This document shows positions 41,118 to 46,957 of a stretch of 46,957 nucleotides of DNA, piece by piece. Origin of the DNA: Microcaldota archaeon. Lineage in GTDB: Archaea; Micrarchaeota; Micrarchaeia; Micrarchaeales; CABMGC01. The position numbers were made by a program, and so were the translations under genes. How positions within the stretch are numbered: position 1 is the stretch's first letter; each line of letters opens with the position of its first letter. The stretch spans positions 1 through 46,957 of the forward strand of contig DAHXNY010000007.1 of assembly GCA_027365175.1 (NCBI GenBank), read 5' to 3'. The notes under the pieces were generated by a model, which saw only the letters and a list, made by a program, of their open reading frames with translations, searched no databases and was not told the origin of the DNA.

Positions 41118-41256
41118 TTTATGCTTGATTGGCAGCTACGGGCTGACGAAATCCTAAGAATATTTAAAAGGCTTACGTTAACTCAAAAGGAGGGTTTATA
41201 TATTAGAGTATATGAATTTGTATTCAGATATGACCTCCTGCTAAAGTGGTGAGAAA

Positions 41257-41376
41257 ATGAGAGATATAAGAAATGAAAATGAGACGAGATGTCCAATATG
41301 TCATATGACCTGCCAGGGCTGCGGTTCAACATGCCCAGGTTGCGGTGGAAAGGCAGTTGTAAGGCCAATGAGGTAA
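41257..41376 (+). CDS. 39-aa six-cysteine mini-protein (zinc ribbon-like)
   Basis: MRDIRNENETRCPICHMTCQ is followed by GCGSTCPGCGGKAVVRPMR. There are six Cys and one His in 20 residues (CPxC, CxxC, CPxC), enough for a compact zinc or metal knot. GGTGAG 3-8 bp upstream acts as ribosome site. The next gene begins 4 bp after its stop, so the two form an operon. A TATA box ATATTTAAAA lies near 41158. Function unknown. Confidence 0.6.
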   Translation: MRDIRNENETRCPICHMTCQGCGSTCPGCGGKAVVRPMR

Positions 41377-41380
41377 TGGA

Positions 41381-41863
41381 ATGGCCAGGACAAAGCAAAA
41401 AGTAGATGAACTGCTTGGAGAGGCTGTAAATGTCTCTCCCTGTCCTGCTTGCAGATATGATATGACTCTATTACGTCAAGCACTGCAAACCAACAATACA
41501 GAAGTTGAAAGGTATGTAAGTAAGAGAGTACGCCTAGGAGTAGCAGGCATAAGTATAAGCAAAATATTAGCCCCTCTTGTCAGGCATATACCTGCGGAAT
41601 ATGAAAAGTGGTACAATGACAATAGGGGTGCAAATGTGGAAGTATATACTAAAGTGAATGAAGCCATACAATTTACTGATAATGAAACAGTAAAAAACAT
41701 GTGGAAGTTGGCAAAATTCCGTGCAACAAATACATTGAAGCAACACACGGCATTTGTAAGGCTAATGGAATTCTATCTGAAATACCTTAATAATGAGCCA
41801 GAAATTCCCACAAGCGCAGATACTGCATCTGCCATTGCAGAAGCAAAGAAAGTGGCACATTGA
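41381..41863 (+). CDS. Hypothetical protein with CPxC
   Basis: 160 residues, not recognised. SPCPACRYDM near the N-terminus is a lone CPxC pair; the rest is helical with a basic middle (YVSKRVRLGVAGISISKIL) and no membrane segment. It follows the six-Cys mini-protein by 4 bp and could form a shared zinc site or complex with it. AT-rich accessory gene. Confidence 0.55.
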   Translation: MARTKQKVDELLGEAVNVSPCPACRYDMTLLRQALQTNNTEVERYVSKRVRLGVAGISISKILAPLVRHIPAEYEKWYNDNRGANVEVYTKVNEAIQFTDNETVKNMWKLAKFRATNTLKQHTAFVRLMEFYLKYLNNEPEIPTSADTASAIAEAKKVAH

Positions 41864-41896
41864 TTATGCAAACGCAGACAACTTAATATAGAAACT

Positions 41897-42109
41897 ATGG
41901 AGACTGACGGCGAGAAAATGAAACAACAAACAATTGTAAAAAGAGAACAACGCAGTATAACGACATTAGTTAACGACACTTTCATAGAAACAAGCACAAT
42001 AAATTCTGACAAATATGACGGAGTATTTGTTAATGGAAGGCGCCCACATTATTTAGACAGCATGGAAACTAACTCTATCAAAGAACTGTTTAGCATAAGG
42101 GTAGTTTGA
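41897..42109 (+). pseudogene. Short ORF running into insertion-sequence end
   Basis: 70 residues (METDGEKMKQQTIVKREQRS and onward), with no recognised domain. The last codons lie in the left end of element B (GGTAGTTTGA), so the natural 3' end was probably removed by insertion. Confidence 0.5.
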
Positions 42110-42202
42110 AGGGTTCAAGAAACCTGACCGGCCTTCAGGCCGGAGATGAACTAAACCCTTCAACGCATCGGTAAGTAGAATATCTTTTCCTCAATAAAAA
42201 AT

Positions 42203-42256
42203 ATCAGTGGTAGCAGAGCCGCAGGTTTTTACTGCGGCCAATATTCTGCCACTGAT
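42203..42256 (+). promoter_or_regulatory. Nested hairpin before tnpA (B)
   Basis: ATCAGTGG (42203-42210) pairs with CCACTGAT (42249-42256), and inside GCCGCAG (42218-42224) pairs with CTGCGGC (42232-42238). It ends 8 bp before tnpA, like the hairpin of element A, and could block translation. Confidence 0.65.
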
Positions 42257-42264
42257 GCGACAAT

Positions 42265-42723
42265 ATGGAGAGTGTAAACTTTACAAAGAATATAGAACCA
42301 CAGGTCAAGGAACTCGGCTACCAATACAACCATCAGCACCTCGTCTTTGTGACGAAATACAGGAACAAAATTTTCAAGTACCAAGAAGTAATTGATGCAA
42401 TACGTCGTGGTATTGTTGAAATGTGCGAAAGACTCGGAATTGAGATAATAGAGTTCTCATTCGGAGACATATACGATCATGTTCACATGGAAGTTAATAT
42501 CCCTAACAAATACTCGGTATCTCAAACTGTACAGGCGTTGAAGAGTCATTCCGCTTCTGTTGCACTCCACGAAGCACCAATAACGAAATCATGGTTCTGG
42601 GGCGGAAATTTCTGGAACGGAGGTTACGCCAACGGTAGTGTAGGATTTGCAACAGAGGATGTGGTCAGAAACTACATAAAGAAACAGGACATCTCAACAG
42701 GACAGCGAAGACTTACTGTCTAA
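42265..42723 (+). CDS. tnpA: IS200/IS605 transposase TnpA (B)
   Basis: 152 residues, Y1 transposase. HUH motif DHVHMEVNIP (H72, H74), catalytic Tyr in VVRNYIKKQ (Y137), and YQYNHQHLVFVTKYRNKIF at the N-terminus. It differs from copy A along most of its length, so it is a distinct lineage. Complete, without tnpB. Confidence 0.93.
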   Translation: MESVNFTKNIEPQVKELGYQYNHQHLVFVTKYRNKIFKYQEVIDAIRRGIVEMCERLGIEIIEFSFGDIYDHVHMEVNIPNKYSVSQTVQALKSHSASVALHEAPITKSWFWGGNFWNGGYANGSVGFATEDVVRNYIKKQDISTGQRRLTV

Positions 42724-42734
42724 CTGCTAGAATA

Positions 42735-42753
42735 CCCCCGACCTCGTCGGGGG
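42735..42753 (+). repeat. Right-end hairpin of element B
   Basis: CCCCCGAC-CTC-GTCGGGGG, a perfect 8-bp stem, 12 bp after the tnpA stop. Confidence 0.7.
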
Positions 42754-42784
42754 AGGAGGTCATATGCATTTTGAATTAACCCGA

Positions 42785-43390
42785 CTATTTTAGAAAAGAA
42801 ACCTGCCCGTACTGCAGCAGGATTTTCTCCAGTGCCATGGTCACTCTTCTGCCGCTCCTCTTCGCATATCCGGCGAGCTTTTTCCTGTCAGATGCATTGA
42901 TCAGCCTTATTATGTCCTCGCCGTTCAGCTTCCTTCTGTAGTATATGAAGTCCACAAGGATCTTCTCGGTTTCCGACACCGGAACAAACATTCCGGAGTA
43001 ATTCACGTAACCGTATCCAAAAAACATGCGCTTGGATATGCGCCTTACCACAATCTTGCGGTTCATCGCAAGCCTTGGTCCTGGAACAGCGGAGGTAGCG
43101 GTTATCACCACAGGATTTGCCATCTGCGTCCATAATCTGCGTATGGTCATCGCATATTCCATGCCGTAATAGAAAGGCCTGAACATGAATCCTGCCACAG
43201 CCTCATTGTCTTTAAAGGTGTACATTCCCCTGCCAATCCTAAGAGCCTTCTTCTTCTTGACCTGGTTGTGAAGGAAGAGCTTAATGTAAGAATCTGATGC
43301 CCCTGCCTTCCTGAGGAAACGCCCGGCATCCTTGGATGAGAAAACTGCAGTCTTTGAGAAATATGCAGTAAAGTCTTTTTCATACTTCAT
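42785..43390 (-). CDS. AbiEi-type antitoxin/regulator
   Basis: 201 residues from ATG at 43390, which overlaps the preceding stop by 11 bp. MKYEKDFTAYFSKTAVFSSKDAGRFLRKAGASDSYIKLFLHNQVKKKKALRIGRGMYTF is the winged-helix N-terminus typical of AbiEi proteins. A conserved middle (FRPFYYGMEYAMTIRRLW) and a helical C-terminus follow. It normally represses its own operon and neutralises the AbiEii toxin. In most systems the antitoxin is first; here it is second. Confidence 0.8.
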   Translation of the reverse strand: MKYEKDFTAYFSKTAVFSSKDAGRFLRKAGASDSYIKLFLHNQVKKKKALRIGRGMYTFKDNEAVAGFMFRPFYYGMEYAMTIRRLWTQMANPVVITATSAVPGPRLAMNRKIVVRRISKRMFFGYGYVNYSGMFVPVSETEKILVDFIYYRRKLNGEDIIRLINASDRKKLAGYAKRSGRRVTMALEKILLQYGQVSFLK

Positions 43391-44024
43391 CTGTCCACCT
43401 TCTAAGATATGCTGCCATTTCATCAAATGACATTGCCCTTCCCTTGTAGACCAGTGCTTCAAGTATGTCTGCATCAGAAGGCTCGCCTAGGGATTTCAGG
43501 AAGGCCCTGAGCTTAGGCAGTATGTACTGGTCTTTATTGTCAAGATAGTTTGTGAGCTGCACGATGTCATACATGTCCCTTATGTACCTCCTGCCGCCGT
43601 ATGCTTCCAGCTTTCTTATCATTAACTCTGCCGGAGAGAGCGCAGATATTGTCATCGAAGTGCCGTCTACGCGCAAATACTGCGTTATCATGCTTTCTGA
43701 CAGCAGGCCATTCTTCGCTTCAAGCAGCACCTGGGTCTTGCCATCTGCAATGCGCATGTTCAGCGGAAATTCCTCATCCTGCCATTCTATGCGTAATCCG
43801 TTATCTTCCATTGCATGCCTGAATCTCTTCTCAAACCCAGGACCTACATATGTGTCTATGCCCTCAGAGAACCTTCCACCGTTAAAGCATCTCCATACTG
43901 CAGTGCCTCCGTACAGAACCGCATCAGTCTGCACATAATCATATATGATCTCTATCATCCTATCCTGAAGCCTCGCGACATCGAGCTTCATGCCGCTCAA
44001 TACGCTTTCAATAGGCAGTTCCAT
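43380..44024 (-). CDS. AbiEii-type nucleotidyltransferase toxin, altered active site
   Basis: 214 residues from ATG at 44024; a TTG at 44042 is the longer option. The nucleotidyltransferase motif reads VLYGGTAVWRCFNGGRFSEGIDTYV, where family members have SEDLD or similar. The first catalytic Asp is Gly (GGC codon). A helical C-terminus (SPAELMIRKLEAYGGRRYIRDMYDIVQL) keeps the conserved KLxAxxxRxxxRDxxD signature. AbiEii toxins transfer nucleotides to tRNA 3' ends. The TATA box TTATATATTAAT lies upstream. Loss of the Asp suggests weakened or lost activity. Confidence 0.8.
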   Translation of the reverse strand: MELPIESVLSGMKLDVARLQDRMIEIIYDYVQTDAVLYGGTAVWRCFNGGRFSEGIDTYVGPGFEKRFRHAMEDNGLRIEWQDEEFPLNMRIADGKTQVLLEAKNGLLSESMITQYLRVDGTSMTISALSPAELMIRKLEAYGGRRYIRDMYDIVQLTNYLDNKDQYILPKLRAFLKSLGEPSDADILEALVYKGRAMSFDEMAAYLRRWTDEV

Positions 44025-44218
44025 GATTATATAATGAACCAAAGTTATATTAATATATAACTTACACTTATCCTATAAAACCAAGACAGGAGGACTCATG
44101 ATACCACATAGTTATACTATTTTATAACTAAAAGGTACCCACGTATTGCTTTAACCATGCATATATAAGGAGCTGCCATTTACATCAGACAACCCCAATC
44201 AAGACAGATAGCTGGTGT

Positions 44219-44520
44219 CACATCAGGTAACTGACCAGATACGCGGTAATGCAAGATCGGATGTGTATTGATACCTTTTTCAACCCCGTTACCCTGTTCT
44301 TTGCGAGTCCGAAGACCTCCTTTAACCTTGAGGAGATCCTCTCAACTGCCTATCTCTTTCCATATTCTGGATCCTTTGGCACTTAGAATTTTCTATGCCC
44401 CCTTCCACTGATCGAGATGACTGCTTTGACCACATCTTCATGAAGCTCTCTGAGAACCAGGTGTTTGGTATTCAGCACCATAGCGACCAAGTGCTTTATG
44501 CCAAGCCTCATACATATGCC
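44219..44520 (-). pseudogene. DDE transposase, C-terminal remnant
   Basis: Minus strand reads GICMRLGIKHLVAMV, HEDVVKAVISISGRGHRKF, stop, VPKDPEYGKR, stop, AVERISSRLKEVFGLAKNRVTGLKKVSIHI. The end is the AVERxFSRLKExxGLxxxRxxGL signature of IS4/IS5-like DDE transposases, including the last catalytic Glu. Two in-frame stops (TAA and TAG; the latter probably a former Trp codon) show decay. It was read from raw sequence because no single open frame spans it. Confidence 0.7.
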
Positions 44521-44782
44521 GTTTCTGCAAATGCAAACCTATTGCATGTATATAACTATACGTGCGTATATCTTATTTCGGGAATTAACGAAAGGTATAT
44601 AAATCCACTCGCATAATATCAACAACGGTGTTTAAGATGCGCGAAATATTGTCCATGTAAAGGTAATATTATCAGCGCAGCAAGGCAGTAAAACACTAAC
44701 TTCTTCTCGTTTCACAGATAATACGTGTTAGAGTATCATCCATGAATCTGCAGAACCGATCTTCCATGCACAATTTACGCTT
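44521..44782. other. Intergenic stretch before ABC exporter
   Basis: No gene or repeat recognised. It separates the dead transposase from the ABC genes and must hold their promoter; an AT-rich GATAATACG is near 44717. Confidence 0.4.
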
Positions 44783-45763
44783 ATGGAGAAGATAATAGAG
44801 ATAAACGAGCTGCGAAAGAGGTTCAAGGCTTATGAGCACGTAGACAAAGGCACACTGCTAGCCAAGCTAATGCGCAAGAGCTATTACAAAAAGGTGCTCG
44901 ACGGCCTCACTTTTTCCGTGAACCACGGAGACATAGTGGCACTGCTAGGTAGGAACGGAAGCGGCAAGTCAACGCTCATAAAGACAATGACGGGGATACT
45001 GCATCCTGACAGCGGAAGCGTTAGAGTATTCGGACTTGATCCTTGGGAGAACAGGATAAGTATAGCGTCGCAGATAGGTGTAGTGTTAGGGGCGCACGGC
45101 CAGCTCTACTGGAATCTGCCTGCAATGGATACCTTCAACTTCATGAAGGCGCTTTATCACATACCTGAGAAGGATTTCAGGAAGCGCCTTCGCCATCTTG
45201 TATCCATGCTGGACCTTGAAAAGGTCTACATGAGGCCTGTAAGGACACTCTCTTTAGGGGAGCAGATGAAGTGCAACTTCGTGGCATCGGTACTGCACAT
45301 GCCTAAGGTAGTCTTCCTTGATGAACCTACAATAGGCGTAGATCTGCCTTCAAAGACAGCTTTGAGGTCAATGATACTCACGATGCGCAAGGAGTATGGA
45401 ACGACCTTCATCATAACGACGCATCTTGTTGAAGACATAACGATGGCCGAGAAGGTAATACTGATAAACAAGGGAAAGCTGATATTCGACGGATCCAGGG
45501 ACAAACTGGAGCATATATTCGGTAACAAGCGCATGATAGACCTCGAACTCAAGAATTCCGGCAGGATTAAATTCGGGTCGTATGGGAAGGTAGTCGAACA
45601 CACCGGCGACTTTGTGAAGCTAGAGGTAAACAAAGAGGTTCTCAAGAGCAAGAGATTCATAGCCCTGCTTTCAGGAGACAATCTTGTGGATTACAAGGTG
45701 TATGAGCCAGGACTGAATTTCGTGCTTTCAAAGCTTTACAAGAAGACTGATAAGAAGAGGTGA
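44783..45763 (+). CDS. ABC-2 exporter ATP-binding protein
   Basis: 326 residues. Walker A is GRNGSGKST (56-64), signature LSLGEQMKC in place of LSGGQ, Walker B VVFLDEPTIG, switch His in TTHLVED. An N-terminal extension with HVDKGTLLAKLMRKSYYKK and a C-terminal domain suggest the subfamily that pairs with DUF990-type permeases. It begins an operon whose two permease genes follow with 4- and 0-bp gaps. Confidence 0.92.
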   Translation: MEKIIEINELRKRFKAYEHVDKGTLLAKLMRKSYYKKVLDGLTFSVNHGDIVALLGRNGSGKSTLIKTMTGILHPDSGSVRVFGLDPWENRISIASQIGVVLGAHGQLYWNLPAMDTFNFMKALYHIPEKDFRKRLRHLVSMLDLEKVYMRPVRTLSLGEQMKCNFVASVLHMPKVVFLDEPTIGVDLPSKTALRSMILTMRKEYGTTFIITTHLVEDITMAEKVILINKGKLIFDGSRDKLEHIFGNKRMIDLELKNSGRIKFGSYGKVVEHTGDFVKLEVNKEVLKSKRFIALLSGDNLVDYKVYEPGLNFVLSKLYKKTDKKR

Positions 45764-45767
45764 AACC

Positions 45768-46568
45768 ATGTCAGCATTCGAGACATATGCGGGAGTATTC
45801 CGGATAAGCGCAAAGAACCTGCTTTATTACAAGGCAGATTTTATACTTAACATGCTATTCAGCATAGGCTCAGCGCTAGTCATGGTCTTTGTCTGGATGG
45901 CGATATTCGCAGGATCCGGTCAGAGCAGCATAGGCGGATTCAATGCGGAGAGCATGTATGCATATTTCTTCCTGTTCAGTGCAATCATGACATTCACAAA
46001 TTCACGTATATTTAACTACATGCAGGGGGATATAGATGAAGGAACCATAACCCTGGCAATGATAAGGCCCTACAATTATGTCATACAGCTGTTAACAGTC
46101 TCACTGAGCAACATCATGGTGTCATCTGCGATACTGTCTGTCCCGATGATAGCCATCGCCACACTTCTTGTACCTATCTCTGTCAACATGTACACTGCAG
46201 CACTGCTGATTTCAAGTATTGCGATAGGTTTTACAGTATCAAGCATAATCAGCTTCCTCATCGGAACCGTGGCAATATTCACTACTAACATATACGGATT
46301 CAGGTATGTCTATTGGACACTATTTTCTATTGCAGCAGGTGGCACAGTTCCGCTCAGCCTTTTCCCGCAAAGCATTTCGAACTTCCTGTATGCGCTGCCA
46401 TTCCAGAATATGGGATATCTTCCAGTAGCGATGATTCTTGGCAAAGCCTCCATGGCCCAGGTGACCAATGGCCTGATAGTAGGGGTCATATGGGCTATTG
46501 GATTGGCAGTATTTGCATTTTTCTGGTGGAAAAAGGCAAAGAGGCACATCACTTCGGTAGGTGGTTGA
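45768..46568 (+). CDS. ABC-2 exporter permease, first
   Basis: 266 residues and six membrane helices. Starts MSAFETYAGVFRISAKNLLYYKADFILNMLF, followed by GDIDEGTITLAMIRPYNYVIQLL, the coupling region of this permease type. It resembles DUF990-type permeases that export unknown substrates with the neighbouring ATPase. Complete. Confidence 0.88.
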   Translation: MSAFETYAGVFRISAKNLLYYKADFILNMLFSIGSALVMVFVWMAIFAGSGQSSIGGFNAESMYAYFFLFSAIMTFTNSRIFNYMQGDIDEGTITLAMIRPYNYVIQLLTVSLSNIMVSSAILSVPMIAIATLLVPISVNMYTAALLISSIAIGFTVSSIISFLIGTVAIFTTNIYGFRYVYWTLFSIAAGGTVPLSLFPQSISNFLYALPFQNMGYLPVAMILGKASMAQVTNGLIVGVIWAIGLAVFAFFWWKKAKRHITSVGG

Positions 46569-46957
46569 ATGAATAGGTTTATGGAAAATCTTAACTTCAT
46601 TGTTGAAACGCAAAAGATGGCATGGAAGTCATTCTTAGTATACCGTGCCCAGGCATCAGTCTGGAGTATAGCGTACGCGTTGAACATTGTCAATATGGTC
46701 GTAGCCATAACTGTAATCTACAGCGTGTCAAGCGGGATACCTGGCTGGACGTACTTCCAGATACTCGCGCTATCCAGCCTAGCCACGATGGTGCTTGGCA
46801 TAGTGAATTATTTCATAGCCTCATGGAATCTCGTTGACCAGCTCAGAAGGGGCATGCTGGACCTGTGGTTTACCAAACCCTACAGCTACCTTATGGTACT
46901 GTCAGGCGCATCAATAACCGTCACATTCTTTGTAGATATCATAGGGGGACTCGTTCT
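46569..46957 (+). CDS. ABC-2 exporter permease, second (cut by window edge)
   Basis: 130 residues are visible. ATG follows the previous stop directly (TGAATG). MNRFMENLNFIVETQKMAWKSFLVYRAQASVW, then LVDQLRRGMLDLWFTKPYSYLMVL, matches the first permease in layout, so the two form a heterodimer. The rest of the gene lies past 46957. Confidence 0.88.
   Translation, partial: MNRFMENLNFIVETQKMAWKSFLVYRAQASVWSIAYALNIVNMVVAITVIYSVSSGIPGWTYFQILALSSLATMVLGIVNYFIASWNLVDQLRRGMLDLWFTKPYSYLMVLSGASITVTFFVDIIGGLV

Larger units (their letters stand above)
42106..42753 (+). mobile_element. IS200/IS605-family element B
   Basis: The left end has inverted repeat TTGAAGGGTT/AACCCTTCAA (42106-42115 and 42154-42163) around the hairpin CCGGCC-TTCA-GGCCGG. 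A tnpA gene and a right-end hairpin (CCCCCGAC-CTC-GTCGGGGG, 42735-42753) follow. The structure is the same as element A with different paired bases, though the two TnpA proteins are only distantly alike. Confidence 0.75.

Noticed and set aside
41064-41252. 62-codon frame MIILNNSLPNPCRW and onward
   Set aside because: It spans a hairpin and the promoter of the six-Cys gene, without family resemblance.
44395-44616. 73-codon plus-strand frame
   Set aside because: It is antisense to the transposase remnant and has no protein-like features.
1-46957. CRISPR array
   Set aside because: No regularly spaced repeats seen; only the two-copy 75-bp repeat.

Overview
The window looks like a chromosome segment of a small-genome archaeon, most likely a DPANN lineage of the Micrarchaeota/ARMAN type. 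Archaeal markers are a GGGP synthase (ether lipids), archaeal ThrRS, DnaG-type primase, Hjc resolvase, NAC-alpha, an RNHCP zinc protein, tRNAs with introns and TATA-box promoters with short or absent leaders. The DPANN assignment is inference. It rests on the many secreted or S-layer proteins with a QSAFEF-type class III signal peptide or NNTEFFFANG-type motif, and on an unusual tRNA-Ser carrying two tiny introns.

Region by region: 1-0.9 kb holds a dead TnpB and an intron-containing tRNA-Phe. 0.9-12 kb holds a Hef-type helicase, a pilin-like surface protein, two tRNA-Gly genes, a SlyD-like membrane-anchored FKBP, a UbiA-UbiE-UbiE quinone-type cluster, a 970-residue membrane protein, a Nudix/Idi-like hydrolase, tRNA-Val and a small AT-rich patch with a broken gene. 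12.4-17.1 kb is a tight five-gene minus-strand operon: proline dehydrogenase-like, SDR epimerase, GGGP synthase, NFACT/Rqc2-like, RNase Z. 17.2-21.3 kb holds TruD, RNHCP, tRNA-Ser(CGA) with two introns, a membrane GT2, DUF424 and NAC. 21.6-27.5 kb holds an S-layer protein with a strong terminator, a 75-bp tandem repeat and two membrane-anchored surface proteins. 27.6-32.3 kb holds a truncated Fic gene beside an insertion-sequence end, Hjc, a small Toprim protein, DnaG and ThrRS.

From about 32.4 to 44.7 kb lies an accessory island between ThrRS and an ABC exporter. It begins with a surface-protein 5' fragment joined out of frame to a decapitated tyrosine recombinase. Next comes a four-gene mercury-resistance operon: ArsR-type regulator, MerT-like membrane protein, zinc-finger/thioredoxin protein and MerA. 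Its promoter carries two perfect 8-8-8 inverted repeats. A GC-rich structured stretch, two IS200/IS605 tnpA elements with matching nested hairpins, several truncated genes (2H phosphoesterase, class II aldolase, a 70-aa ORF), an MccF-like S66 peptidase, a dTMP-kinase-like protein, a CYTH protein, a six-cysteine mini-protein, an AbiE-type pair and a dead DDE transposase follow. The window ends in an ABC-2 exporter operon, cut at the edge.

The clearest functional unit is the mer operon. The regulator should release the operator on Hg(II) binding, the membrane and thioredoxin-like proteins would handle Hg(II) and thiols, and MerA would reduce Hg(II) to Hg(0). All function calls are by reading of motifs; no database search was run.
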